Positions 12,201 to 24,325 are shown, counted from the first letter of the stretch. The stretch is 64,000 nucleotides of DNA from Membranipora membranacea (GCA_914767715.1 OU612066.1:1867001-1931000), one strand, 5' to 3'. Program-made: numbers and translations. Notes: generated from the letters alone by a model not told the origin.

Positions 12201-14193
12201 CTCTAGTCTCGTCGTAACAAAGTACATCAGCGTAACGATTCTTGTAGGTGTGAGCAGGCATGCTACAAGCAGTATCAACATACAAACACCAAGTATGGAC
12301 AACACTGGTCATGTAGAATATTTCATGAAACAATAACATAAAGGTTTCAGCCAAGACCTACTTAATTAGGCAATCTTCTTTTGGCACAGCTCAACCCAAC
12401 TTTATTTGAGAAAAGAATTACTGTACTAGAACATTCCATATATTACCAATATGAATAATTAATTTACAGCTCGAGTGCTCCACACATATCTAGCTCATCA
12501 CTCACCTTCCGACGTTGAATGTGCCAACGTATGGTTCGCCGCTCAGTGAATGAAACTGGGATATTAAGCCTGACACTCCCATCAGGCTAACCGCTTCAAA
12601 TAATCGAGCCACTGTTGTTAAATCCTCAATCAAATCAGGACTGAAGATTGAGTCTTCTAAGTTTGTTAGCCGATATATAGGCATAACCTCTGCCGATGCT
12701 GCCCTAAAATCAGAGGAGTATCTGTAATAGTGTCAATATTTTGAGCTGGGCTGTTAGTCAAGAAGACACCTAGCTAAAAGTGCTATAATGTGTTTAACTA
12801 AACGGGAGGGGACAACGCTAGACGGGATGCTCACTTTGTCGTGATGCCTACCCCTTACTTGCAACATTGCATATCATTCCTTCAAGGAGTTCTTACAAAA
12901 TGGCCACACAGACCCCTACTATTTTGCTTCGAATTTTCTATTGCGCCAATTTCTGAATATGGTGTCTGTATAAAAACTGCGTTGTTGCAGCCATATCTTG
13001 GTAATATGTAAACTTGTTTCTATCCCTACAACTCACTTGTTACCAGCACAAGAACATGCTGCCAAATGCTCGCAGATTTTAGCTATTCGCTTCCTCCTCC
13101 TTCTTGCCGTTCTTTTTTTTCCTTTGCTGGTTTTGGTGACAGGATTGACACTGTTGTAATCACTTTTTTCGTAATAAGTATAGTCATAAGCATCCTCTTC
13201 AGCCGGTTTACCAGAAGATAGCGGGGGTGGAGGAGGACGTGAAGGTGGTGCTTCTATGGCAAACCGAACTGGACTTAGTGAGTGCTTCAGACTACCCTGG
13301 GCTGAGAATGAGAGACGCGTAACATCATTAGAAGCATTCTGAGAACCAGGTCCAGATGTTCTGTCTCTGAAGTCAGGCTCATCTAGCTGATAAAGTTTAA
13401 CAGGGAGAGATGGAGGAGGGGCTGCGATTGAGTCTCGTGTCGAGTCCTCAGCCTCATAAGGTGCTGGCTCTGCTCCAACTTCTCTAGGTTTAATCACTGT
13501 TGAGTAATCTTCAGATGTTATACTCTTATGATGTGTCAACGTTTGGGGGGCTGGAGCAATCGCCCTTCTTTTCTCCACAATTGGTTTCATGCCACCCTGC
13601 CAGCTTGAGGCTTTCGGTGTATTGTCCATTATCTGGCTTATCGATTCAGTCACTAATGCAGCTTTATCCTTTATCAGTTCTTTAATTCTGACAGACGAAT
13701 CAAATATTTTTGCAAAAAGTCCTCCTTGTCTTTGTTTTTGTGTGGTAGAACTGATTGCGTTTGCAGAGCTACTAAGAACTAATTTTGGGGAATTAGGATC
13801 TGTCAAAGACTTACGGGTTGTTGCAACATTACTGTCACTTGAATGGTGTTTGTTGCGGCGAGATCTGCGAGGTAAGCCTGAGCCATGGTGCACAGCAGTG
13901 TCATGATGCTTCTGTCTGGTACCCCCTGTAGGTTCAGCAGCGTACACTTCTTCATCTGAGTCTGATTCATTAGGCTGCTGCTTTTTATGAGATTTATTCC
14001 GAGATCTGTTGCCAACTCTAGTATCAGGCGGATATGCAGCATCACGCCCATACACAGCATTACTCTCGTACACAGCTTCACTGTCGTACACAGCCCCATG
14101 AGGATCAGGCTGCTGAGAAAATCTTCCACTCACAGACTTCCTACCTGACTTATCTCTAAGGCCATGACCTCGGCCAGCGGGTGAACCATTCAT
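9240..14193 (-). CDS. Cytosolic PTPN9-like protein tyrosine phosphatase, paralogue B
   Basis: Classical Cys-dependent phosphotyrosine phosphatase, predicted 727 aa, removing phosphate from tyrosines of cellular proteins. Exons (gene order): 13037-14193, 12506-12721, 12023-12262, 10313-10463, 9841-9990, 9240-9509; phases agree throughout. The C-terminal catalytic domain has KNRYADV, the TDYINASYVNGY block, KCTQYWP, the WPDYGVP loop (Asp ~605), HCSAGVGRSGTF (nucleophile Cys ~650) and QTGEQYLF, all intact, so it should be active. By eye it is closest to human PTPN9, but no SEC14/CRAL-TRIO domain is present. The first exon encodes a disordered tail with four AVY-type tyrosine repeats (~34-54), a KDKAALV…KRRAIAPAP block (~175-216) and a basic HLAACSCA end. 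The intron after 12023 uses a GC donor. Head-to-tail paralogue of the gene at 14606-19364. Confidence 0.88.
11231..11674 (+). pseudogene. Decayed SGNH-hydrolase-like ORF (probable retroelement remnant)
   Basis: One frame on the plus strand, inside an intron of PTP gene B, reads KVLIIGDSH, then a TGA, ~66 codons, a second TGA, then a stretch with VIIMGLWPRA and finally DRVHLDERS before a stop. The GDS block near the start and the D-x-V-H block near the end are hallmarks of SGNH (GDSL) hydrolases, which occur in some metazoan retroelement proteins. Two in-frame stops and position in a host intron, in the opposite orientation, argue for a dead copy. Sequence from ~10860 may be part of the same element, including a TATATAAAG at ~11098. 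Confidence 0.55.
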
Positions 14194-14605
14194 CTCATGT
14201 CTTATGTTTTACGGTATAATAACAAAGTTTTATTATAACGCGAATGCTGTTCTTACATGCAAAAAAAAACAGGCTAGCCAAGCATTGTTGGCTGGCTATC
14301 TTTGTGTAGAAATGACCGTAAATCTCTATGTCTAAACAGGCCATTTCTATTGTTGTTAATATATTATTGCTAATTTTCCGGCCAATTTCTGGCCTAATTT
14401 TCTGACAAAATTGAATTGTTCTGTTCAAACACATAAAGCCTCTGAAGGCCGCCCAAGATAGAATGTAAACTAGAAAAATATCTCTATCAGGTTAATGTCG
14501 GTCACTCTCCGGCACAACCGTCACTATAAGATGAAAGTGTGCCGAAATATTCTGCACTGCATCGTCGTAATAAAATCCTATTTACAAGAACTGGCTTATT
14601 GCCTG
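14194..14605. promoter_or_regulatory. Short spacer between the two PTP genes; promoter of gene B
   Basis: Only 412 bp separate the stop of PTP gene A from the start codon of PTP gene B, both on the minus strand. The spacer must hold the end of A's 3' untranslated region and B's promoter. I see no clear TATA box; a poly-A run lies near 14263-14271. Co-transcription or read-through is possible but not shown. Confidence 0.35.
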
Positions 14606-17600
14606 TCATTCTTCAGCAGCGAGCAGCTTGATTAAATCTATATCTTTAGGAATCAGTCCTTGTCTCTGGGCGTATTCCAGAATAACAGAGTGACAAAATA
14701 CATATTGTTCTCCTGTCTGCACTGCGTAGGCCCTCTGCTGTCTTATTCCTCTGACAGTCCCCTGTACATTGACCTTGCCCATGTCATCTAACATGTATAT
14801 ACATATGTCTGCACAGATAAACGTCCCTGACCGGCCTACACCAGCGCTGCAGTGAACAATCATTGGAGGTCCTCGTGGATGCCCCTGAAGCAAAAGTTAA
14901 AAGTGGTTTATTAATTTGAAAATTGAAAAAGCTATCTCAATATTCACCATCTCACATAAAAAAAAATAGAAATACCATCATTTTTGCCATTTATGTTCTT
15001 GTCACATCATAAAAAACATTAGACACGATGAATTGTTGATGACAATAAAAATATTATATATATCCTCAGTCCTTCCGCAATATAATAATATAATCATGTA
15101 CGTTTTATTTTAGCCCATCTGTACTTACTTTCCATGCAGAACCTAAGGCGTCTGTAGCCAACTTTTGACATGTGCGAGCAGCAAACAAGAAATCAAGAAA
15201 GTCAGCAGCCGAGGAGGGAACACCATAATCAGGCCACAGCTGGAACAGCAGATGGTAAACTACCCTAGTCTCATTCGTCTGCAATAAACATAGACATATG
15301 TATGAGCCATAGACTCAATAATAAATATATTATTAAGTCTATGGTATGAGCTTGTTATTTCTACTGCAAATGAAGACAGTCCTCTGTGACAAGTGAACAC
15401 ACAATTGAGTAAATTATATTATGACGGTATCTAATAAGTAAGATTTGAATCTCATTTCAAAACTCTTGTGAGTAACAGCATGGTTGTACGCTTTCAGGAA
15501 AACTTGACAAAATTATGCAACAAGACACCAAACAACAGCGTAATTTTCTGTTGTGAATAATAATTTTTATGAAGGCTTTCCCTCAAATCTAAGAGTAGAG
15601 ACAACTTCTGCACTCTAGATTACAGATATAATTATTATAGTAGCACAAACCTCTTTATGAGTTATATTGAGTTTAGCTATCACGTGCTCTTCTGTAGTCT
15701 GTAGTCCAACATTCACCACCATAAACAAATCAAACTCTCTGCCGAGCATGTGAATCTCAGGCCAGTATTGATAGCATTTGGTTCGGCCTTTTTCTACTGC
15801 CCTAAAATCGTTGAAATTATTTAAATGGAATTAATGCAAACATTACTCATGATCAAGTTTGGGCTGAAACCCGTGCCCTTATAACCAGAAAGCACATCGA
15901 AATCTAGTAGCAAGATGTGGATTAATCTTTCAGTAAAGAAGGACAATAAAATGTTAAATGGTGTCTCAGCATAATGTGTTGACTAATTGATGTTTACCAT
16001 TATGTTAGTTAGGTAAGGGTAGAGTTCGATCACAAGTCAAGACTTCTTCAATGCAGAGAGAGTTGTCCCCACTTTAGTAGAGGCGCTTGCCATACTCACG
16101 TTGCGCATTAGAACAATGCTTCTCTTTATATCAAGGAAACAGGATGATACTATAACTCAATGTATCGGGAGTGCAGACATACAATAAAACTTCCAAAGTT
16201 TTGCATTTTGCAAGGACTTGGCTAGGACGAATGGCGGGCCAGTACTAAATCAGGGTTTATTGGGGGCGACAAGAATTGAACCTGCCGTAAGCTCAGTACC
16301 CTTATCCTCTAGATTACCTCTAGATTACCTCTGCCCCGGCCCCAGGGCTCTCAACCACTCAGATTCAGCCCGAGTTACTCAGGTACTTGGGTTCAACCCA
16401 GGCAACTCAGGGGATTCTAGAATAAAAGGTAAAAACTCAGATTTTGCCTCATATTCATCGAAGTTGGCGAATTCCTCTCGGTGTGGCCTAGTTGTATGAT
16501 TAGAACGAAACAATTTTATGTTGTGATATATGAAATACATTAACCAGGATGAATTTCACAGTGATTCTATACTAAAAGACCAGTATCATTCATGTGCAGA
16601 GGCCTAAATTTATCTCTAGACTCTGGAGGCCGGACCCATGGAGGAGGCTAACAGAGCTCTAAAACTGTAAGCTGTTTGTGCACAGGGCATTTCACGCCTT
16701 TGAAATGTCACCTGCAGCATGGTATCGGCAAAACTCAGGTTTTGGATCCTCCCAGGTTGAGAGCCCTGCCCGGCCCCCTGGTGCCATTGCTATCTTTGTT
16801 CAGTCAAGTTGCTTCCATGCTTCTAATTATGATGATGATGATGATAGATTTCTATGGGCTTTGGGATAATAAATTGTTTTGAGCAGAACAATTCTGTCAT
16901 GTTTCATAATGATGTTTGTAATAATTACTGTGGTATTTTAAGCAGGGTAGCAAAATAGAATAGATATAAAACATTTGTTGATGAGAGTGTACCTTGTAGT
17001 CATGACGATAACCCTGACATTCTCCTGCCAGACCATACGCCAAAAGTCGCCGCTTGTTCTCTGCAGAGGACCCTGACAGGCAATGTAGGCGTTCTTTTGC
17101 TGGTAACCATTCACAAAACTGGCATTGATAAAATCAGTTGTAGAATCGTCGTCTATGGGATCTAGTATGACTCGAGTACTGTCGTAGCACAGCACATCAG
17201 AATACCGATTCTTTGCAGCGTTGGCTTTTAGTCTGGTAAAGAAGTAAAGTGTATCGAAGCTTTTCAGGCGCAGGTTCTCTTGACACAAGGTTGTAGATTT
17301 GAATATTATCAGAATTTTATGGCTTGGAATTGCCAGAAAGGAAAGCCTTTTTTTCTTTCTTTAGCTATCGAATATGCAAGGAAAAATATGGTGGTGCTTC
17401 ACGTCATTGCTTCCAAAGCACCAATCAACGGCACATGGATGGCTAGCAGGCAGGGTACTTGCCAGGTAAGTAAATATGGATAAAAATGATTTGAAATTCA
17501 AGGTAACTTGAAGGGTCACTCAACTACAACTAATCTCCCTGAAATGAGGAACTGGAACAAGGCACTTACTTGGCAATTGTAAATTTATCAGCAAACTTCT

Positions 17601-19364
17601 CATTGGTTAGGAAAAAATACTGTGACGTGATGCCATTTGCTTTATGCAGTGAGACAACCTCAAAGAAACGAGTAGCTGTCATAAGGCCGGGCATGTTTGG
17701 TTTGAAGGTTGACTCATAGAGATCTTTTGTCTCATCCGTAGGTTTAGTTGATGATTCAGCAGGTGGTGATGTGTGTGTATCAGGTTGTCCCGGTTTAGTG
17801 GAGGATGGTTGTGTAGGTGGTTGATTGGAGGATGGTTGTGTAGGTGTGAGTACTGAGGAACTGGCAGGAGTGGAGGGCGCCGGAGTAAAGGGTGCGAGCG
17901 CTTTCTGCCCATCTCCATCTGACTCATTCCTAAAATCACCAATGAAAATAAAGGGCCAAGTTCTTGTTACGATGAATTTATATTGAGATCTTTCAATTTT
18001 ATGATCATGTTTCTAAACCATCCCACCCCTTCTAACGTTTGTTAATACTAATAATAATTTATCAGGTGTGGAAGGTTACTGATTTTTGGGCTAATTTTCA
18101 CACATTTCTGGAATCGAGGATGATCGATTATTATGTTAATAAATTTTTGTTATGATATGAATTTGAGACAAACTTACTTATCTTTTGCACATGTGCAGGC
18201 AGCAAGATGGCCACAAAGTTTGGCCAGTCTATTCTTCCTCGGCTTTTTACGTTTCTCAGGACTAGTTACAGATGAATACACCGAAGACATGTCAAGATCA
18301 TCAGCCCCGAGGTTAGCTGTAGCAGGAGATAAGTTAGCGGAGGCTACAATGGCGGCCTGATCTTCTGCTGCTGAATACTCAACAGGCTTGGAAGGCTTTC
18401 TCCTTCTAAGTTGTGGTGGGCGAGCTTGTTGCTTGGGTAAGTCTGCTGTAGGTAAGGGCAATGCGGGTAGTATAAGGTCAGATAGTAGGGCGGCCCTCAT
18501 AGCAGCTAATTCATCTAGATCTGCTTGTGGTATGCCTATCAGTAGGGGAGCTGGAGAGGGTTCGGGAAGTTTAGGCTCTTTTAAGGATGTTCTGCGTTTA
18601 ATAAAACTGTCTGGTTCAGAATTCTTCCTATCTCTCTCATCAGCTGACTTAATCTCATGCTTGAGGTTAATTTCTGGCGCCGATGAATATGCAGAGTTTT
18701 GTTTGTTCATGTCCTTTAAAATATCTTCAATATTTAATGTGTCAGTGATAGGAGTGATGATAACTCCAGATGTCTCGTCTGGAGGGGCTGGAGCAATGGC
18801 TCTACGCTTCTCATTGATGGGCGTCAAACCACCTATCCTGCCAATTCGAGGCTTTGTCTCATCTATGACTTGATGAATTGACTCTTTGACTAAGGCAGCC
18901 TTTTCTTTTAACACATCTATTCCAGGCTGCAAGGCAACTTTAAGCTTAGATGTTGACTCAACTAGTTTATCCTTTATTTTTCGGCTGAAATCCATGAGTT
19001 GAGAGCTTGAGGACCTGTGAGATTTGCTCATAGTTGACACTGCAAGTCCCTGAGAGTGTGAGTCATGTAACGAGAATGATTTTCTCACAGGGGCAACTTC
19101 ATCATCACTGTTCTGTTTAACTTTAACACCAGTATACAAATCATCTTTAGTATATTCCACCATCTCCACGGCAGCACCTGATTTGACTTCTTCCTTTTCG
19201 ACGACATTATCAGAGTCACGGCGCTGAGATCCCTCAGCGGAATCTCCGTCTGACGTCCGATCCTCCTCGCCATCAGTGAGTGGTTCTATTTTAGCACTGT
19301 TGTTGTGTTGCACTTGCCTCTCTAACTGCATACGCAACTTTCTACAAGCCTCTCCAATTTCCAT
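14606..19364 (-). CDS. Cytosolic PTPN9-like protein tyrosine phosphatase, paralogue A
   Basis: Predicted 788-aa phosphotyrosine phosphatase. Exons in gene order: 18178-19364, 17570-17929, 16993-17232, 15651-15801, 15129-15278, 14606-14884; all GT-AG and in phase. Exons 3-5 (240, 151, 150 bp) have exactly the sizes of those in paralogue B. Catalytic motifs are intact: KNRYSDV, the TDFINASFVNGY block, KCYQYWP, WPDYGVP (Asp ~663), HCSAGVGRSGTF (Cys ~708), QTGEQYVF. No signal peptide or membrane helix. The long first exon encodes a charged, probably disordered region with KEKAALV…KRRAIAPAP (~152-194) and ends in basic residues plus LCGHLAACTCA; both blocks recur in paralogue B. Exon 2 adds a Pro/Thr/Ser-rich linker. 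I chose the ATG at 19364 because upstream codons in frame are not ATG. Confidence 0.88.
16185..16320 (-). repeat. tRNA-derived SINE copy (minus orientation)
   Basis: On the minus strand 16320-16255 resembles a tRNA: an A-box-like start (GGTAATCTAGAGGATAAGGG), an anticodon-arm region and a B-box-like GGTTCAATTCTTG. Its continuation (GATTTAGTACTGGCC, then GCCATTCGTCCTAGCC) matches the body of the copy at 30703-30975. The rest of the body appears truncated. It lies in an intron of PTP gene A. Confidence 0.6.
16480..16845 (+). repeat. Possible second SINE-like repeat ending in (GAT)n
   Basis: The segment starts near GTGGCCTAGTTGTATG, weakly like a tRNA A box, and ends in a TGATGATGATGATGAT tail at 16828-16845, a 3' end style seen in many SINEs. 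I have no second copy in the window to confirm it. Confidence 0.3.
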
Positions 19365-20041
19365 GATTAATACCAAGTCTTAATGCCATGTGAGTTGTAT
19401 GAGCACCAATTAACTAATTGAAAAAAAGCTAAATCCATGTCAGTTCTACCTTTGAAAGTTAGTTACTTACATTTTACTTTTTACAACTACCCAGACATAG
19501 ATTCAAACCATTGTTTGAAATGCTGAGAGCATTACGTAAAATATCGAGTAATGCATGGCCAAGTTTGGAGTTGGGTACTCGTTGAATGATTTTTATTCAT
19601 TATGCTGTTACGCCATGTGTAAAAATATTACTACAAGAAGGGGCCTCAAATATGTCCTATACATATATGATACACATATATAATACAATAAGCTTTTTTC
19701 TTTCAAATCAGGCCAGTTATGATTTTTACGAGAATGCATCATATTGCATATCGCATATCACATATAAAACAATTAAGTGTGTTTGTTGTTCTATAATAAA
19801 GGTTGATCTATATTATTGCATTTCCGAGCTGGCTTAGGTGGCGCAGCTGTACGTTAAGGTGTGAAATCTTTTAATTAAAAAAAAGCGTAAAAAGATGAAT
19901 ACTGATTTAATTCCAGTTTTAGACTATAATCCCTTGTCTTATTCTCAATTTCTGATGGGAGTACAGAGCTTTTGGTGATTCTCAAATTTCTCCTTGACAA
20001 TTTCACATGAAAGGGGATAGCAACAACAGCAACAAGGTGTA
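19365..20041. other. Upstream flank of PTP gene A
   Basis: No exon supported. A short tRNA-like piece (GGCTTAGGTGGCGCAGCTG) at ~19832 could be a SINE head fragment. The promoter of PTP gene A should lie in the upper part, but no TATA or other core element stands out. Confidence 0.3.
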
Positions 20042-20470
20042 TCATAAGAGATGATGAATAGTACAAACTGCTATCGTTGGTTTAATAGTTGCATAAATAG
20101 CTGGCATCACATTATCAAACACACATGAAAATGAGTCTTTTGATAATGTAATGCCACTAACAGGAAGGTTTAGAGAGTCTCTAATATGCTGGTGGCACAG
20201 GCTCCTTTGAAGATTTTTAAGGACACAGCAAGCGAAGTATAATTTTATATAAATAGTAGCTCCAGCACCTCTTCTGTTGATTCTATGAGCGTGATGTATT
20301 GCTAATCTGTCTACTCTATGCAAGTTTCCCTTAGCCTTGGTCAACCAGGATTTAGATGGAAGAGGCATATCATCATTTTTAAATTGGGAATATTGTTTGA
20401 GCAGCAAGAGAATATCACACGGATTAGGTGCTATCTTGTCCTTAGATTCAAGATAATAATTATTGTTCAT
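20042..20470 (-). CDS. Unidentified single-exon ORF, 142 aa
   Basis: An ATG-initiated frame on the minus strand coding a mostly basic protein with many Leu, His and Cys residues. Starting at the ATG there is no intron. I recognise no domain, signal peptide or membrane helix. It is longer than chance frames nearby, which is its only support. It could be a lineage-specific gene, a retrocopy or part of a repeat; the adjacent plus-strand gene at 21773 would share the region as a divergent promoter. Confidence 0.3.
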   Translation of the reverse strand: MNNNYYLESKDKIAPNPCDILLLLKQYSQFKNDDMPLPSKSWLTKAKGNLHRVDRLAIHHAHRINRRGAGATIYIKLYFACCVLKNLQRSLCHQHIRDSLNLPVSGITLSKDSFSCVFDNVMPAIYATIKPTIAVCTIHHLL

Positions 20471-21753
20471 ACAAAATTATATTATTACAGTTGACAAAGG
20501 AGAAATTTTGATTTGAAATTTAATTAAATCTAAGATATATTAGTTTTTCTGTAGTTATGTTTTGAATGATTTTACATTTCACGAAGGATATTTGTTCAAC
20601 AGATAATACTATAATATTGACAATCATAGCAACATATTACTGCATTAATGTCAACAATGTATTGACAGATTATCCTAACAAACTTTTGATGTTACTTGGG
20701 ACATTGATTTAACTTGAGTTGTTTTCTGCTACATCATAATAACTGCAGCGTGAATGTGGCAGCAGTCCATACAAGAGGCATCATAGGGAGAGACACGGTA
20801 AAGGAGAGGTAAGGTTGGGGTCAATCTGCTCTACATTTTATTTTCATAGTTGCGGATGACTGCACTGCACTAATGGAGCTGTATGAAATATGGTATGCAA
20901 ACCTTAGTTGACTTTCCGTCACTCAAGTTCAGCGATATTATTGTCAAGGCAGCAATTCAGGCAGAAACAGTCTTTTCTGTTTGATCAGGTCCCAAACTAC
21001 AAAACACCAACAGTTAAACAGTGCCCTACATTTAGCAGCGCACATAATAGTTCAATTTTATTTCCTTTTAATTAGCTGAGTAAACCCTTTCAAATCAATT
21101 CATAATTGGTACATACCTTTAATTTTACTTTACAAAATTATAAAAGAAAACTTTCTTTGTGAATAAAATCACGCAAGGGCTACCATAACATTATGAATGA
21201 ATGGGAAATAATTGCGTAAAACAAAGCATTATCGCCCTGATTTAAAGCCTAATCACATAACACCTCTTAACAGCCTGGTCAGACATCGGCAGCGGTCTAG
21301 AAGGGGGTGTTTATGTAACCAGTGTTATGCTTTGTTACCAGGGAATGAACACAGAGTGCACCTACTATATGGGAGAGTGTTGACAGGTGAAAGTGAGCTT
21401 TTGACAGACAGCAAGTTACTATGAATCATACACAATCACCTCAGAGACCACATTACTAACGTCGGTGAGTTTAGCTATCGCAACAAAACTCTCTGATAAA
21501 CAAAAATAAAATTTTAATACCTGCGATATTGTATTGCTGTAGAGATCTAGGCTGAGCTTAGCTTGAGAGAACACCACTCCTGGTGTTGATGTTCTCCAAT
21601 TTCTTGTATACACTTAGAAGGTAGGTAGTGTAATTCATCTCACTCATCAACGTTTCCTAGTTTGTCATCATCTCTTATCTCATAGTAATCAACGCTGTCC
21701 ATTTCACACTTTTGTTGTTATTGATTGCATGAGGTTCTCCGCATTCATTTCAG
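20471..21753. promoter_or_regulatory. Upstream region of the 389-aa basic protein gene
   Basis: No coding exon supported. It should hold the promoter and a 5' untranslated exon of the plus-strand gene starting at 21773, because a good splice acceptor (CATTCATTTCAG) ends at 21753, only 19 bp before the ATG. Confidence 0.35.
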
Positions 21754-21772
21754 GATCATCACTAGGACAGAG

Positions 21773-22942
21773 ATGTCAGGCTCGCCGTCCACTGGTAGCT
21801 CAAAGGAGCTTACTGCGATCATCGTCAACCTCAAGGAAGCCAGAGTTCTAGAGAAATCTGTACAAACTTTATCGCTAGAAGAATCATACGCTTCAAAACT
21901 CCTCGACCTAAACAGTAAGATGGTAAAATTTAATTACCGCCGTCTTAAAAACAATGTAGGTAAAATTCAGTCATACCTCAAACCGGAGGAAGTGAGTACA
22001 ATGAAAAGTTTGGAGGATGAGGGCAGGTTTAGATCCATCCATCCGCGAATATGCAGCAGCAGTAGTTCTACAAAGATCGCTGCGGCAAGAAGAAGACTTA
22101 ATCTCAACTCATATCGTCGAGCGCAGAGCGCCATGCCCAGAATATCACAGGCACAAGCTGAGGAACAATCCATTATTGAGGAGGAAAAACCAAAGAAACT
22201 ATCCGATAAAGAGGCTCACTTCCCCTGTCCAAAGAGACTCCGACCTAAAACAACAACATTCTGCTCCTCAGCACGAGAATCAATAGATAATACTGATAAT
22301 AGTCCGAGAAAAGAGCAAGCACTCCCTACCCCAAGATCACCAGCACCTCCCACCCCTAGGTCACCCAGACCCAAGAGTACAGCTTTTATCTTAGAGAGGA
22401 TAACAAGAGCTCAGAAAGCCAATAAGATGCAGGCGCCTCAGGTTATATTCAGCTGTCACGATGAGAAACCACCAGAGGGTGCTACCGATGCTAAAGGCAA
22501 CAAATTTGTCCTTGATGCTTTTGGCCCAAATCCGTATGAAGAGAGGCGTCAAAAGCTACTAAACAGAGAAACTGAGACGTTTCAGAATCTGGGTCAAAAG
22601 AAGACGGGGTTCGTCAGTGACTTAAACGAGTTTGTAGAGAAGAATCCGTGTATAGTGGACGTACATCCAGAGATGACACAGCACATCATCGGGTCTATAG
22701 ACAGCATGGCTTCTCGATCAGGTATGATCTCAGAACCCGGTGGTCGGGTCGGAATCAGGGCCGGCCAGAGCCCGCTGTACAAACAATTTCAAGAACTTAG
22801 AAAAACACGCTATCTTAGAATAAATGACTCGTGTATAATGCCCAGTACTAACACGCTAGCTCAAGAGTTCCATAAGAAAACGGAGCCGTGGCGCCAATAC
22901 AACAACAATGCCAAGTCATTTAGGGCATCAGCACAGCTCTAG
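21773..22942 (+). CDS. Basic, largely disordered protein, 389 aa, function unknown
   Basis: A single coding exon behind a splice acceptor at 21752-21753 (probable intron in the 5' untranslated region). The N-terminal ~60 residues (ELTAIIVNLKEARVLEKSV…) are likely helical; the middle is Arg/Ser-rich and contains a duplicated proline motif, LPTPRSPAPPTPRSPRPKS, at roughly residues 199-217; the C-terminal third is more ordered with PNPYEERRQKLLNRE and SPLYKQFQELRKTRYLRI. PTPRSP-type sequence is a plausible SH3 or proline-directed kinase target. No enzymatic domain is recognised. I chose the ATG at 21773 since it is the first in frame after the acceptor. It looks like a cytoskeletal or scaffold protein, but that is impression, not evidence. 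Confidence 0.7.
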   Translation: MSGSPSTGSSKELTAIIVNLKEARVLEKSVQTLSLEESYASKLLDLNSKMVKFNYRRLKNNVGKIQSYLKPEEVSTMKSLEDEGRFRSIHPRICSSSSSTKIAAARRRLNLNSYRRAQSAMPRISQAQAEEQSIIEEEKPKKLSDKEAHFPCPKRLRPKTTTFCSSARESIDNTDNSPRKEQALPTPRSPAPPTPRSPRPKSTAFILERITRAQKANKMQAPQVIFSCHDEKPPEGATDAKGNKFVLDAFGPNPYEERRQKLLNRETETFQNLGQKKTGFVSDLNEFVEKNPCIVDVHPEMTQHIIGSIDSMASRSGMISEPGGRVGIRAGQSPLYKQFQELRKTRYLRINDSCIMPSTNTLAQEFHKKTEPWRQYNNNAKSFRASAQL

Positions 22943-23611
22943 CTTTTTATTTATAATTGCGCAGCTCTAACTATCGCTTATAGTATTTTACTAATGCTGA
23001 AACTTAATCTACGCTTTGTCCAGCCTATTAGGTGTAAATATCAGCACCTCACAGACCGATTTAAGTACAACAGATTCATCACAGCCTGCAAATATTAAAC
23101 ATTTTAGCACAGCTCCCCTATCACCTGTGCTCACAAACATATGTTGGTGAAACTTGATCACCCTTGTAGAAATTGATATCCCTGGCCATAATTTACATAA
23201 AATTCTGTTGACTGATTGCATTATTGGAATGTGCATTTTCTTCAATTATTCAACATCACATCTAAGGAATTTTAATGATTTATCCTCTCAAATATCATAT
23301 TGCAATATTGGAATATAGAACCAAAATAACTTGATGTCAATAACCTTGCTGATCGACACAAAAAATTCTCCATACAGCTTCCGATGCTGCGTCGGTCAAA
23401 GCAAGGACAGTCAATTTTGAGTATTGTTATAGTATTAACAGAAACCCCCACATGTTACATATTTAGAGATAAAAAGATACTGTTTCTAGTGTCTTATATT
23501 AAAAAATGTTATCTCCTGGTTGGTGGTGTGTGGAGATTATGTTTGCTTGGTGTCCGATTTATGCTCGTTCTATCAAGCTGTCACAGTTTGGCTGCTGTTT
23601 GCACTGTTTGG
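22943..23611. other. 3' flank of the basic protein gene
   Basis: No coding exon supported. This AT-rich stretch should contain the 3' untranslated region of the preceding gene. Confidence 0.3.
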
Positions 23612-23617
23612 CATATC

Positions 23618-23625
23618 TATAAATA
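23618..23625 (+). promoter_or_regulatory. Possible TATA box (TATAAATA)
   Basis: TATAAATA sits about 75 bp before a strong donor (ACAG|GTAAGT at 23697/23698), as expected if a short first exon starts near 23650. It could equally be chance in AT-rich DNA. Confidence 0.3.
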
Positions 23626-24325
23626 GCTCGAGTTATCGCCGTGAGGGTGGCTGCACCGTGCCGTGTGACTTTCTGTGTGACTCTATAGTCAGTACAGGTA
23701 AGTGCTTTATTAACAGTCCCGGAATTAAGTGAACCTGTCAACATGTTGTCGTTAAACAGCAGATTTTATCAAAACAAACCTGGGGAAACTTTTGTGTTCA
23801 ATATTTTGATTTGCTGACTTATTCACTGAGGGGAAACTCTAAAAACAAAAGGAGATAAAGGAGTTATACATTAGGTTATTGCCGCTGCCTTTAATACTCT
23901 TAACAGGTCATAGAGAACATTGAGAACATACACGTAAGACCCACCTGATATAATCAAACTACCCAAGTCCCCGGACCATACAAGGTCATAGCCCAAGTGC
24001 TAATCTCTACCTCTACTTAGGATTTTCTCACACAAATTATGAGCGCTAGTCTGTGTTCCATATCGATTAGCCATAAATTGTGGATTCAAAATTCTTCCCC
24101 AAATAGCTTCACGATCATCAAACATGTTTTTATTTTATTTTATCAGAAATACTAGAGGAGCGCCTCAGTAAGCAGATAGATGTGGGGCTAGTGAGGAAAG
24201 TGATCTACACACCTAACATATATGAGAGAGAGTACTACTCGGTACATATGATGAGAAAGGGCAAGAGACACACGCAAACCACAGAAGATCTCTTTGTACC
24301 CGCTCGGTACAAGATACACGCTTAG
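23626..24325 (+). CDS. Small two-exon candidate gene
   Basis: An exon ending at 23697 with donor GTAAGT can be joined to a second exon at 24147-24325 with acceptor TTTATCAG. The phase agrees (one base left over) and the second exon then reads EILEERLSKQIDVGLVRKVI and, after a few residues, NIYEREYYSV, a basic stretch and a TAG stop. The second exon looks genuinely coding (charged, compact, no low complexity). No ATG was found in frame in the first exon, so either the start lies in an unseen exon, or translation starts at the paired Met in exon 2. It might also be an alternative 3' exon of the gene at 21773. Confidence 0.35.

Noticed and set aside
13589-13906. 105-codon plus-strand frame over PTP paralogue B exon 1
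   Set aside because: It is antisense to a well-supported coding exon and has no features of its own.
18388-18873. 161-codon plus-strand frame over PTP paralogue A exon 1
   Set aside because: Shadow of the coding strand in a GC-richer exon; no splice or start support.
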